Source: an uncultured Pelagibacteraceae bacterium
GTDB taxonomy: Bacteria > Pseudomonadota > Alphaproteobacteria > Pelagibacterales > Pelagibacteraceae
Assembly (NCBI GenBank): GCA_902559305.1
Contig: CACEHK010000001.1
Span: forward strand, 1-64,000
Length of the DNA: 64,000 bases
Direction: 5' to 3'
The notes under the pieces are model-generated. The model did not search any database and had not been told where the DNA came from. It saw nothing but the letters and a program-made list of their open reading frames with translations. Both the position numbers and the translations under genes were made by a program. The first letter of the stretch is position 1. Each line of letters starts with the position of its first letter. Positions 15,687 through 24,073 of the stretch are shown piece after piece.

Positions 15687-15844
15687 ATAGGAAATAAAGT
15701 TTTTGAAGTTTTGCATGATTTACAAAGTTTATATCCTGAAAGGATTAGATTTTCTGTAACACTTTCATCAATGTTTTTACAATCCTCACAAATATTATCT
15801 AGTTCTTTTTCAATTTTATTATTTACATCTACATCATCAGTCAT
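15683..15844 (-). CDS. 53-residue Cys4 (zinc-ribbon-like) small protein
   Basis: A short frame from ATG 15844 to TAG 15683 encodes an acidic N-terminus followed by two Cys pairs, I-C-E-D-C (C19, C22) and L-C-K-S-C (C41, C44), spaced like a small zinc ribbon. The start overlaps the DUF3726 gene stop by 8 bases (ATGACTGA), the coupling style used throughout this window. Codon use is like the neighbours. I cannot assign a function. A metal-binding helper for the DUF3726 or M19-like proteins is only a guess. Confidence 0.65.
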   Translation of the reverse strand: MTDDVDVNNKIEKELDNICEDCKNIDESVTENLILSGYKLCKSCKTSKTLFPI

Positions 15845-16448
15845 TGTCTGTTAATCCTGCCCCTGCAGCTCCAATTTTTAATGATTCATTTTCTTCAACA
15901 AAAGTATTCTCAGATAATTTATAAATTTCTTTCCATTCAACTTCCGTAAATGAATTATTATTTTCAATAAAATCAATACTAATAGATTCGCAATTTTCTA
16001 AAATCTCATTTTTAAGATAATTAGAATAAATTGATTGATTTAAATTGAATAAAAATTCTTTATCATCTAACTTAAAAAAAATTCTCTTTCCTACTACTTC
16101 AGATGCTCTACTAACAAATGGTAAAAATAATACTGGGAAAGCTACATTATATATTCTAATATTTCTTTTTTTATCCATTAAATTAACTTGATCAATAAAA
16201 TTTGTTCCTAGTATAATTGGACAAAAAGGATTTTTTTTACTTTCATTTATTTCGTGAATTAAAGTAATTTTTTCAAGCTGTTTTTGTTTATAATCTTTTA
16301 AATATTTATTGAGATTTTTTATTCCTGATAAACCGAATAACTCTAATAATCTCATATTTTTTCCAACTTCTTCTGCAATGCCCCAAGAAAATCCAGCAGC
16401 CCTTGTGGCTCTTTTTGAAGTAGTATCTATTTCGCTTAAAGTTTTCAT
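15837..16448 (-). CDS. DUF3726 family protein
   Basis: A 203-residue protein with the ends typical of DUF3726: an N-terminal S-E-I-D-x-x-x-K-R-A-T-R-A-A-G-F-S-W-G-I-A-E-E-V-G-K segment and a C-terminal G-A-A-G-A-G-L-T-D-N-D tail. It is a soluble protein with no transmembrane segment or catalytic motif that I can name. It lies 8 bases after the 549-residue unknown and overlaps the Cys4 small protein. The three and the M19-like protein upstream form one run, suggesting a shared but undescribed role. Confidence 0.78.
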   Translation of the reverse strand: MKTLSEIDTTSKRATRAAGFSWGIAEEVGKNMRLLELFGLSGIKNLNKYLKDYKQKQLEKITLIHEINESKKNPFCPIILGTNFIDQVNLMDKKRNIRIYNVAFPVLFLPFVSRASEVVGKRIFFKLDDKEFLFNLNQSIYSNYLKNEILENCESISIDFIENNNSFTEVEWKEIYKLSENTFVEENESLKIGAAGAGLTDND

Positions 16449-16456
16449 AAATTTAT

Positions 16457-18106
16457 TTAATTATAAACCCAATGTTCATTAAAATTTTTTAACTCATTTG
16501 GCAGAGGTGCGCCTTGAAACATACATATTCTTAACCATTTATCTGATCTTGGATCGAATTTTATTGCACCAAAAAACGAAAGTTTTAATCTTAACATATC
16601 AATAGGTATTAAATTTGAGCCTATTATATTATCTTGAATTTCTGAGTAAGGAAATTTTTCTGAAATAAATGCTCTTCTTACAACATGTCTAAGATCGTTA
16701 TTTTCTATTAAAAACTTTCCAATTTTTAAACTATTTTTTTGATTTGATATTCTTCCGTACAATTTTTTTATGTCTCTTGCTATTGCTAATGGTTGTTCTA
16801 GTTCAGATCCTTGTTCATCATATCTATTAGCTAGTCTTGGTTCTTCTTTATTTTTTGAAATAAACCAAAAATTTTCATTACTTTCTTTTTTATCAAAATC
16901 TATTTTTAAGACATCGGAATACTTTTCTTCTAATATATTTCTTAAATCTTGTACTGTTCTTTCTCCTGGTATATTAAAAAATTTTTCTTCATCAGAACTC
17001 ATTTGCTTTATCAATGGATCAATAATAAAATTATAAGGCTCAAACATCATCGAAACAACATATTCTAAGCATTCAAAATCTAAATTTTCTTCAGCCCATA
17101 AATAAAGTATATTAAACGCATAATTTGTCTTGAAATTAAAATCTTTAATAAAAACTAATAATTTGTTTAAATCTATAATTAATTGCTTAATTTTTTTTTT
17201 TTGAAACTCACTTTCAGTGTTCCAGGAAGTAACATTCTTTATTGATTTTTTTAGACAATTAACAAAAAGTTTAAAATCTTCATTCTTGATAATTTTAATT
17301 TCTCTAACTTTTTTTAAAGCATTTTCTCTTGCCAGTATCCAATTATTTAAAAGTGTTGGATGATTCACTATAAAAGGGGCCATACCAAGCCCAGTGGAAT
17401 TTCCTATTCCCAAATTTCTTGAAATTTCTTTATCTAACGGAACAAATTTTTTTGGATTTTTATTTTTGGCTATATGATTAACTTGATCAAAGGTGAATTG
17501 TCTAACCAAGTACACTAGCATCATTTCTAATCTGAAGGGTCCACAAATTTCTTCTCTATTTTTTATTCTAAATCTATCAGCTAATCCAAATTTTCCTGAC
17601 CCATATACTGCTGTAGTTCTGTATAAATAACCAACTTTTGATAAAAATTCCTTATCTGGTTGATTTCCTTTTGAAAGGCTTTCTATAACATGGTTAAAAA
17701 CTCTAACAGACTTATTAGCTCTTGAAAGAGTTAATTCTTTATATGATAATCTTCCAACTTCTTGTCTTGGAACATTTTGCTCAAGTCTTTCAATATCTTT
17801 TTTTGAAGGAATGCCATCGTGTAGTACAAAAGCTGCATCCCATTTTGTTGCTATTACTCTGTCTGATCTTTCATCATCGTTTATTTTATTAGCAAAGCAA
17901 ACTAATGAATAAGTTTTATTTTTTTTTGTAAAAGAATAAACCGCTCGCCCATAACCACTTTCGTCTAAATCGAATAAATCTCTATTATATTCCCAATCTT
18001 TAAATTCTTTTAAAAATGATCTTAGAAAAGATAACTTTGATTGATGAAAAGATCCAAGTCTTGTTAATTTCATAATAGTTTTGGGATCTCTTAATTGTGC
18101 TTGCAT
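16457..18106 (-). CDS. Conserved protein of unknown function, 549 residues
   Basis: A large soluble protein without signal peptide, membrane helices or a catalytic motif that I recognise. Distinct stretches include an R-L-G-S-F-H-Q-S-K-L-S-F-L-R near the start, K-W-D-A-A-F-V-L-H-D-G, Y-G-S-G-K-F-G-L-A-D-R and G-I-G-N-S-T-G-L-G-M-A-P-F, which look like conserved functional loops. I believe homologues exist in other alphaproteobacteria as hypothetical proteins, but I cannot confirm this here. It sits 2 bases after the M19-like gene and 8 bases before the DUF3726 gene, so all are probably co-translated parts of one process. Confidence 0.75.
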   Translation of the reverse strand: MQAQLRDPKTIMKLTRLGSFHQSKLSFLRSFLKEFKDWEYNRDLFDLDESGYGRAVYSFTKKNKTYSLVCFANKINDDERSDRVIATKWDAAFVLHDGIPSKKDIERLEQNVPRQEVGRLSYKELTLSRANKSVRVFNHVIESLSKGNQPDKEFLSKVGYLYRTTAVYGSGKFGLADRFRIKNREEICGPFRLEMMLVYLVRQFTFDQVNHIAKNKNPKKFVPLDKEISRNLGIGNSTGLGMAPFIVNHPTLLNNWILARENALKKVREIKIIKNEDFKLFVNCLKKSIKNVTSWNTESEFQKKKIKQLIIDLNKLLVFIKDFNFKTNYAFNILYLWAEENLDFECLEYVVSMMFEPYNFIIDPLIKQMSSDEEKFFNIPGERTVQDLRNILEEKYSDVLKIDFDKKESNENFWFISKNKEEPRLANRYDEQGSELEQPLAIARDIKKLYGRISNQKNSLKIGKFLIENNDLRHVVRRAFISEKFPYSEIQDNIIGSNLIPIDMLRLKLSFFGAIKFDPRSDKWLRICMFQGAPLPNELKNFNEHWVYN

Positions 18107-18108
18107 TT

Positions 18109-19074
18109 TTAAATATTTTTATAAAAATTATACCAATTATTACCTAAAATTCCTTCTATATCGGTTTTATTAAACCCAATTTTTTTTAAGCCTACTTCTA
18201 AATTTTCAAATCCCCTGGCATCACTAAACCAATCGGGTTGTTTTGGAAAACCTGCTTTATTTTTTGACCCTTCTCCATAATTTTTTTTTTTTGTCCAAGT
18301 TCCATTTCTCATCCAGTCAACAATTTCATCTGGTTGATCCAAACATAAATCTGAGCCAATACCTATATTTTTTACTCCAATCAATTCAGCAGTTTTAGCT
18401 GTCATTTCGCAGAAACTTTCTAATTTACAATTAGTTCCATCTTTTAAATGATGTGGATACAATGAAAGTCCAAGCATACCTCCACTTTCAGCAAGAGCTT
18501 TTAAAAGGTCGTCAGATTTATTTCTTAATGCATTATGCCAAGATAAAGGATTAGCATGAGTTATTGCGATTGGTTTTTCACTTAGTTCAATTGCATCGAA
18601 TGTACTTTTTTCTGCTGAATGTGACATGTCAATAACTATTCCAACTCTATTCATTTCTTTAATTGTTTGTTTTCCAAAATTAGTAACTCCACTATCAATT
18701 TTTTCATAACAACCGGTAGCAAGAAGAGATTGATTATTATATGTAAGCTGCATAAATCTACATCCTAGTTCATGTACTTTTTCAACTAAATTTATATTAT
18801 CTTCAATTGGTGAACAATTTTGGAAACCAAAAAATATAGCTGTTTTATTTTGTTCTCTGGCTTTTTCTATATCTTTGTAATTTTTTGCATGAAAAATTAA
18901 ATCTGAATTTTCTTTAAAATGTTTTTCCCACTCACCTATTCTTTCTAATAACTCATCATAATCTTCATGGTAAACAATTGTAACATGCACGGCATCTAGT
19001 TTTGCCTCTCTATTAATCTTAAATATTTCTCTTGACCAATTACAATATTGAAGATTATCAATTTTATAGTTCAT
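18109..19074 (-). CDS. M19 membrane-dipeptidase family protein, N-terminal zinc motif altered
   Basis: A 321-residue TIM-barrel amidohydrolase of the M19 (renal dipeptidase) family, containing GFQNCSPIED, FMQLTYNN, V-I-D-M-S-H-S, I-A-I-T-H-A-N-P and I-G-I-G-S-D. The usual N-terminal H-x-D zinc site is replaced by IDNLQYCNW, so one metal ligand pair is missing. The same altered motif occurs in the M19-like protein encoded beside the dimethylglycine/glycine betaine genes of Pseudomonas aeruginosa, as I remember it. Peptide hydrolysis is therefore uncertain. An amide or lactam of a methylated amine is an alternative. It heads the run to 15683. Confidence 0.8.
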   Translation of the reverse strand: MNYKIDNLQYCNWSREIFKINREAKLDAVHVTIVYHEDYDELLERIGEWEKHFKENSDLIFHAKNYKDIEKAREQNKTAIFFGFQNCSPIEDNINLVEKVHELGCRFMQLTYNNQSLLATGCYEKIDSGVTNFGKQTIKEMNRVGIVIDMSHSAEKSTFDAIELSEKPIAITHANPLSWHNALRNKSDDLLKALAESGGMLGLSLYPHHLKDGTNCKLESFCEMTAKTAELIGVKNIGIGSDLCLDQPDEIVDWMRNGTWTKKKNYGEGSKNKAGFPKQPDWFSDARGFENLEVGLKKIGFNKTDIEGILGNNWYNFYKNI

Positions 19075-19101
19075 TTTTTAAAATATTTTTATATTTTAAG
19101 A

Positions 19102-19488
19102 CTAGATTCCTTTTTTAATAAGATTATAAATATCTTTTTTTTTATATAGTCCAATTTCTCTAAATAATTCCTTGTTATGTTTGTAAACAGCAATTGTTGT
19201 CCAATAATCAATTTTTAATAGCTCCGCAATTTTTTTGTTTTTGTTTTGTTCAAAACTCATAAAAATTACGTCTTTAAAGTCTTTTTTAGCTTTTTCTAGT
19301 ATTGGTTTTTGTTTTGAACAAGTATTACAAAATTTATTCCATGAATGTACAACTACTAATTTTCCATTATTTTGAGCTAAATTAAACTCTTCAACGTTGA
19401 AGTTTGATTTGTATTCTTCGGCAAAAGAACCTGTTGAAATAAATAATATAAAAAAAGCTAATATTTTCTTCATAAAACTAAATAGCAT
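19102..19488 (-). CDS. Exported thioredoxin-like protein
   Basis: A 128-residue protein with an N-terminal signal peptide ending near residue 23 (G-S-F-A, then E-E) and a thioredoxin fold carrying C54-N-T-C57 in HSWNKFCNTCSKQKP. A second ATG at 19473 gives a shorter signal peptide starting M-K-K-I-L and is equally plausible; neither start has a clear ribosome site. The Trp-x-x-x-Cys-x-x-Cys arrangement suggests a periplasmic disulfide reductase or a thioredoxin-like cytochrome-assembly type. There are 27 bases between it and the M19-like gene, so co-transcription is possible but not tight. Confidence 0.8.
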   Translation of the reverse strand: MLFSFMKKILAFFILFISTGSFAEEYKSNFNVEEFNLAQNNGKLVVVHSWNKFCNTCSKQKPILEKAKKDFKDVIFMSFEQNKNKKIAELLKIDYWTTIAVYKHNKELFREIGLYKKKDIYNLIKKGI

Positions 19489-19580
19489 ACTTTTATTGTA
19501 TTTACACTTACATTACTAATTTTATTGAAATATTTAATTTAATTTGAAATAACTAAAAAATTATTCATTAGTTGGGTCAT

Positions 19581-20072
19581 ATGTCAGCGAAAAATATATA
19601 TAAAGTTTCTATTGTAATGGGAAGTCAATCCGACTTTAAAACAATGAAACTGTGTCAAAATGTTCTAAAAATTTTAAATATAAATTTTGAAACAAAAATT
19701 ATTTCTGCACACAGAACACCTAATAGAATGTTTAAATATGCAAAAGTTGCAGAAAAAAATAAAATTTCAGTAATTATAGCTGGTGCTGGTGGATCGGCAC
19801 ATTTACCAGGAATGATTGCGGCTCTTACCCCAATACCAGTAATTGGTGTGCCAATAGAAAGTAAAAAATTAAAAGGTTTGGATAGTTTATTGTCAATTGC
19901 TCAAATGCCAAAAGGAATACCTGTTGGGACAGTAGCAATAGGTGACGACGGAGCAGTTAATGCTGCATTGTTAGCTGCATCTATATTAGCTTTAAGCGAC
20001 AATAAAATAAAAAAAAATTTAAACAAGTGGCGGATTAAACAAAGCTCTTCTGTTAAAAAGAAACCAAAATAA
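19581..20072 (+). CDS. purE: N5-carboxyaminoimidazole ribonucleotide mutase PurE
   Basis: Converts N5-CAIR to CAIR in purine synthesis. The 163-residue protein from ATG 19581 (preferred over a TTG at 19572) carries the class-I PurE signature: V-M-G-S-Q-S-D near the start, SAHRTP with its catalytic His, IAGAGGSAHLPGMIAA, and TPIPVIGVP. A basic tail ends the protein. It lies 5 bases upstream of purK, the partner that makes N5-CAIR. Confidence 0.96.
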   Translation: MSAKNIYKVSIVMGSQSDFKTMKLCQNVLKILNINFETKIISAHRTPNRMFKYAKVAEKNKISVIIAGAGGSAHLPGMIAALTPIPVIGVPIESKKLKGLDSLLSIAQMPKGIPVGTVAIGDDGAVNAALLAASILALSDNKIKKNLNKWRIKQSSSVKKKPK

Positions 20073-20077
20073 ACATA

Positions 20078-21121
20078 ATGTCAGTCACTTCTATTGGAAT
20101 AATTGGTGGTGGGCAACTAGGAAGTATGCTTTGTACTGCTGCAAAAAAACTTAATATAAAGTCAGTCATAATTTCAGACGACAAAGATGCACCAGCTCAA
20201 TCATTTGCTGATGAATTTATTTTAAGTAAATATGATGATGATTTAAAAATTCAAGAATTTTGTAATAGAGTTGAATTTATAACATTTGAGTTTGAAAATA
20301 TTCCTTACGAAACATTATTAAAGATTAATGATATAAAAAAAATTAATCCCAGACCAATCATAAATAAAATTGTTCAAAATAGAATAAGTGAAAAAGATTT
20401 TCTAAATAAAAATAATATTAGAACTACTTCTTATATTTCAGTAAAAAATGAAAATGAACTTAAATCTAGTCAAGATTTTATCCCAGGAATACTTAAGACT
20501 TGCACTATGGGTTATGATGGAAAAGGCCAGTATAGAATTAATAATGAAAAAGAATTAGAAAATTTAAAAATTAGTTTTGATAATGAATATATTCTTGAAA
20601 AATCAGTTAGACTTAAAAAAGAAATTTCAGTAATTATAACAAGGTTTGGTCCAGAAAAATATGAAGTATATGATCCAATAGAAAATGTTCATGAAGATCA
20701 AATATTAAAGTATTCAAAAATACCTGCAGAAATTGATCAAAATATAAATGATCAATCAATAAACTGGGCAAAATATATTGCAGATGAACTTAATTACATT
20801 GGAACAATGTGTGTTGAATATTTCATAGATAAAAATGAAAATTTATATGTTAACGAAATCGCACCAAGAGTTCATAATTCAGGGCATCTTACAATTAATG
20901 CGTATAATATTAGTCAATTTGAAAATCATATAAGAGCTGTGTGTGGTTTAGAAAAAATTAAAACTGAAAAAATACATAATGCAAAAATGATAAATTTAAT
21001 AGGAGATGATATTCTCGTTTATAAAAACAAAAAATTTAAAAATAATGAATTTTTCTTTGATTATTTAAAAAAAACAATAAAGCAAAAAAGAAAAATGGGT
21101 CATTTAACTACAATAGAATAA
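20078..21121 (+). CDS. purK: N5-carboxyaminoimidazole ribonucleotide synthase PurK
   Basis: ATP-grasp enzyme that carboxylates AIR with bicarbonate. The 347-residue protein opens with G-I-I-G-G-G-Q-L-G and contains the EFENIP segment, the ATP-grasp loop L-K-T-C-T-M-G-Y-D-G-K-G-Q and the metal-binding NEIAPRVHNSGH motif, all diagnostic for PurK. It is of normal length. It is co-transcribed with purE. The gene ends 10 bases before the MBL-fold gene, so purEK may be transcribed together with unrelated genes. Confidence 0.96.
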   Translation: MSVTSIGIIGGGQLGSMLCTAAKKLNIKSVIISDDKDAPAQSFADEFILSKYDDDLKIQEFCNRVEFITFEFENIPYETLLKINDIKKINPRPIINKIVQNRISEKDFLNKNNIRTTSYISVKNENELKSSQDFIPGILKTCTMGYDGKGQYRINNEKELENLKISFDNEYILEKSVRLKKEISVIITRFGPEKYEVYDPIENVHEDQILKYSKIPAEIDQNINDQSINWAKYIADELNYIGTMCVEYFIDKNENLYVNEIAPRVHNSGHLTINAYNISQFENHIRAVCGLEKIKTEKIHNAKMINLIGDDILVYKNKKFKNNEFFFDYLKKTIKQKRKMGHLTTIE

Positions 21122-21131
21122 AAAAATTCTA

Positions 21132-22187
21132 ATGCTAAAAATATTAAGTTTTTTATTTATTTTTTTTGTTTATAACAATAATTTATTTGCTATGGATAAT
21201 AAACCTTATCACCACATGTCTGATGGAACTTTTAGAAACCCTGAAGGTTCACCTGAAAGAGATATTAATTTTAACTGGAGTTTTAAGATTTTTAATGAAG
21301 AAAAAAGAAAACTTAAAATGGATATCCCGGTTGACCATGTGGTTAATAAAAAAGAGCTTTTGGAAAATATTATTAAATATAAAAACAATGATTATATTGC
21401 TTGGATAGGGCACGCTACATTTTTAATTAAACTTGGTAATACAACAATAATCACCGATCCAGTTTTTGAAAAAAATATGGGACCTCTAATATTTGGTCCC
21501 AAAAGATTTGTGGACGCTGCACTAAATCTAAATGAATTACCGGAGGTGAATTTATTTTTATTGACACATAATCATTACGATCATCTAAGCACTAGAACTA
21601 TTCAAAGATTTCCATACAAAAAAGCTAAGGTTTTAACTCCTCTTAAACTTGGAAAATATTTTACCAAAAATGGTTTTCGTGATGTAAATGAAATGGATTG
21701 GTATGATAATATAGAAGTAAATGATTTAAAAATTACTTTTTTACCTGCAGTTCACTGGTCAAAAAGGAGTTTATGGGACACAAATAAAACATTATGGGGA
21801 AATTTTTTAATTGAATATAAAGATAAAAAAATATTTTTTGCTTGTGATACAGGCTATGGAAATATTTACAAAGAACTAGGAAATAAGTACGGTCCTATTG
21901 ACTTAACTTTTATAAATATAGGAGCTTATAATTTCTACCCTATGTCACCAAAAAAAGATAAATCTATATACCATACAAATCCTGAAGAAGCTTTAAACAT
22001 TGGTAAAGATTTAAAAAGTAAAAAAGTTTTGGGAATGCATTGGGGAACAGTTGTTTTATCCCTTGAGCCAATATTTGATCCCCCAAAACGTTTTAAAAAT
22101 TCTGCAAGCAAATATGGATATAAATCTGATGATGCAATTATTTTTAAAATTGGACAATTAGAAACTATCGAAAAAATATTTAAATGA
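21132..22187 (+). CDS. MBL-fold metallohydrolase, NAPE-PLD/RomA-like, exported
   Basis: A 351-residue protein with a hydrophobic N-terminal signal segment (residues 1-20, ending L-F-A-M). The metallo-beta-lactamase metal motif T-H146-N-H148-Y-D150-H151 is followed by P-A-V-H-W-S, A-C-D-T-G-Y and M-H-W-G-T. The NAPE-PLD/RomA-like subgroup includes phospholipase-D-type and alkylphosphonate-type hydrolases, so a membrane lipid or phosphodiester substrate is plausible. It overlaps the GNAT gene by 4 bases. Confidence 0.87.
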   Translation: MLKILSFLFIFFVYNNNLFAMDNKPYHHMSDGTFRNPEGSPERDINFNWSFKIFNEEKRKLKMDIPVDHVVNKKELLENIIKYKNNDYIAWIGHATFLIKLGNTTIITDPVFEKNMGPLIFGPKRFVDAALNLNELPEVNLFLLTHNHYDHLSTRTIQRFPYKKAKVLTPLKLGKYFTKNGFRDVNEMDWYDNIEVNDLKITFLPAVHWSKRSLWDTNKTLWGNFLIEYKDKKIFFACDTGYGNIYKELGNKYGPIDLTFINIGAYNFYPMSPKKDKSIYHTNPEEALNIGKDLKSKKVLGMHWGTVVLSLEPIFDPPKRFKNSASKYGYKSDDAIIFKIGQLETIEKIFK

Positions 22188-22639
22188 AATCTGTTGAAGG
22201 AAATTTTGATAATCCCGAAGTAAATGAATTGTTAAATAAACATTTTATAGAGCTTAGATCAGTTTCTCCTGCAGGAAGCACCCATGTTCTTAATATTGAG
22301 GGTCTTAAAGATCAAAGTATAAAATTTTGGAGTCTTTGGGAAAATGATAAGTTAGTCGGTTGTGGTGCATTAAAATTCTTAGAAAAACATCATGGTGAAT
22401 TTAAATCGATAAGAGTAGTAGACAAGTTTAGAAAATCAGGAATTGGAGAAAAAATAATTAATCATTTAGTTGAAGAAGCAAAAAAATTAGAAATTACAAA
22501 ATTAAGTATTGAAACAGGATCAGGAGATTTTTTTTTACCTGCTAGAAAACTTTTTACAAAATTTGGTTTTAAAAAATGTTCTCCATTTGCTCATTATAAA
22601 GAAGATCCAAACTCTTGTTATTATTATTTAGATTTATAA
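22184..22639 (+). CDS. GNAT-family N-acetyltransferase
   Basis: A 151-residue GNAT enzyme. The acetyl-CoA pyrophosphate loop is seen as V-V-D-K-F-R-K-S-G-I-G-E-K-I, followed by L-S-I-E-T-G and a C-terminal F-T-K-F-G-F-K-K-C-x-P-F strand. The set resembles small-molecule or amino-acid acetyltransferases such as the PhnO/YncA-type group. It is coupled to the MBL-fold gene by an ATGA overlap. The acceptor is unknown. Confidence 0.88.
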   Translation: MKSVEGNFDNPEVNELLNKHFIELRSVSPAGSTHVLNIEGLKDQSIKFWSLWENDKLVGCGALKFLEKHHGEFKSIRVVDKFRKSGIGEKIINHLVEEAKKLEITKLSIETGSGDFFLPARKLFTKFGFKKCSPFAHYKEDPNSCYYYLDL

Positions 22640-22648
22640 TTACAAAAA

Positions 22649-23083
22649 ATGAATAAAACAAAACCCTATGTTCTGCGTGTTGCTGAAATTGTATATACAG
22701 AAATATCAAATATTAAAAAAAAGAGTCCAGAAATAAAAAATATTGAAGCAATAGAAAGATTTATTGGTACTAAGCTGTATAATCAAATAAGCAGTGGGGA
22801 ATTTCATGAGAACTGGTTATCTGAATTAAAAAAAAATAATTTTGTTGATAAAAAAACTGATAAAAAAGTATCGAATGAAACTTTAAGACTTTTACAAATT
22901 CAAAAAGAAATAATGAAAAAACAACTCATAATTTACCCAGATTTATATTATACTAAAAGTCACTATCCCCTTGAAATTTCACAAAGAGCTTTTGATCAAT
23001 TATGGAGAATTTGTGAAAGTTACGAATTATGGTGTAAAGAAACAGATCAAAATGATTTGGTTTATTTAAATGTATCGAATTGA
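22649..23083 (+). CDS. Hypothetical protein, 144 residues
   Basis: A soluble, lysine-rich protein with mainly helical predicted segments and no motif that I recognise. Features include a Y-P-D-L-Y-Y-T-K-S-H-Y-P-L stretch and a C-terminal L-W-R-I-C-E-S-Y-E-L-W-C. It begins 9 bases after the GNAT gene and its last 22 bases overlap the 3' end of the convergent lipoprotein gene. The codon use matches its neighbours, so I consider it a real gene. Confidence 0.7.
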   Translation: MNKTKPYVLRVAEIVYTEISNIKKKSPEIKNIEAIERFIGTKLYNQISSGEFHENWLSELKKNNFVDKKTDKKVSNETLRLLQIQKEIMKKQLIIYPDLYYTKSHYPLEISQRAFDQLWRICESYELWCKETDQNDLVYLNVSN

Positions 23084-23379
23084 TCTTGCAAGATAAGTAT
23101 TTTTCTAGTTTTTTGAAAATTACTCTTAACTAAAGTTTTAAATTCTCGTTTAAGTTTCGTTTTGTTATGGTTTTCTTCAATTTTTTTTGACACAAAAGAA
23201 ACAGTATTCATTCCAGTTTCTTCTTCGACTGCTTTATTTGTAAAAAATGTTAATCCAGCCTGAGAAACATTTCCGGTTGAAGCTATTGTAATTGCCGGTC
23301 CAACAAATGCTGTTGATTGTACACAACCAGATAATACTATAGCTGCAATAATGTAAATAAATACTCTTTTTATTCCCAT
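23062..23379 (-). CDS. Small lipoprotein
   Basis: A 105-residue protein with a clear lipoprotein signal: hydrophobic I-Y-I-I-A-A-I-V-L-S-G-C with the lipobox Cys at residue 19, followed by a Gly/Ala/Thr-rich stretch and a basic C-terminus. The A-S-T-G-N-V-S-Q-A-G-L-T-F region resembles small alphaproteobacterial lipoproteins of unknown function. A 106-base gap separates it from soxG, so it need not belong to the sox operon. It overlaps the convergent gene by 22 bases. Confidence 0.75.
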   Translation of the reverse strand: MGIKRVFIYIIAAIVLSGCVQSTAFVGPAITIASTGNVSQAGLTFFTNKAVEEETGMNTVSFVSKKIEENHNKTKLKREFKTLVKSNFQKTRKILILQDQFDTFK

Positions 23380-23485
23380 TTTAATTTATCCCTAAAGTTG
23401 AACCTTAATATTATTTTGAATTCAACTCAAGAGAGTAAATAATATCACTATCCAATATGGGTAATTTATTGAGTTTTAAGTGAAA

Positions 23486-24073
23486 TTAAATAGCTTTATA
23501 TCCAAATTCCAATGAAGAGTCGGTTATAGAATGATAGAAAGATTCTCCAAAGCTTCTTAGTGAAAACATTCTTACCTTATAAGGATCCACATCTATCATG
23601 TCAGCGGTAAATGCTATTCCATTAAAAGTAGAGTTTATACAATTATTTTTATTAAAAATATTAAAATTATAAGGACAACCTTTTTTCAAAACTTCTTTCA
23701 CATCATTTCCTTCTAATTCAATTATAGCTCTCGAATGAGATAAGTCTGTTATAGCAAATTCTGTATTTTTAAAAACTTCATAAATAACTTTTAATAAATC
23801 TTTTTTTATTGAAATTAAAAACCAATTGTATGGTCCATTCCATAAAATTCTAGTATCTTTATTACTAATTACGCTTTGGGGTTCATTTTTTAATTTCAAA
23901 TTATCAATATCAATATTCTCAATTGAAACTGAAGAATTTTTATACTTAACTAATTGAACTATAAGTAAATTTTTAATTTCTGAAACTTTTAATAAGTTTT
24001 GTTCATTTTTATTTTCATGATTTCCAAAAAGACCTAATTTATGAGTATAATTTAATGCTGATATTGATGTCAT
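23486..24073 (-). CDS. soxG: Sarcosine oxidase gamma subunit-like SoxG
   Basis: A 195-residue protein of the SoxG family, the small folate-domain subunit of heterotetrameric sarcosine oxidase. It has an I-L-W-N-G-P-Y-N-W-F-L-I motif (family form L-G-P-x-x-W-L) followed by T-D-L-S-H-S-R-A-x-x-x-L-x-G and G-C-P-Y-N in the middle. The C-terminus is typical in containing R-S-F-G-E-S-F-Y. It overlaps soxA by 4 bases. The complex oxidises sarcosine to glycine, passing the methyl carbon to tetrahydrofolate. The related N-methylglutamate dehydrogenase has an equivalent subunit (MgdD). Confidence 0.87.
   Translation of the reverse strand: MTSISALNYTHKLGLFGNHENKNEQNLLKVSEIKNLLIVQLVKYKNSSVSIENIDIDNLKLKNEPQSVISNKDTRILWNGPYNWFLISIKKDLLKVIYEVFKNTEFAITDLSHSRAIIELEGNDVKEVLKKGCPYNFNIFNKNNCINSTFNGIAFTADMIDVDPYKVRMFSLRSFGESFYHSITDSSLEFGYKAI

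Noticed and set aside
23380-23485. Hairpin GTTGAA/TTCAAC upstream of the lipoprotein as regulatory site
   Set aside because: Short, AT-rich and without T run or relation to a start; expected by chance.
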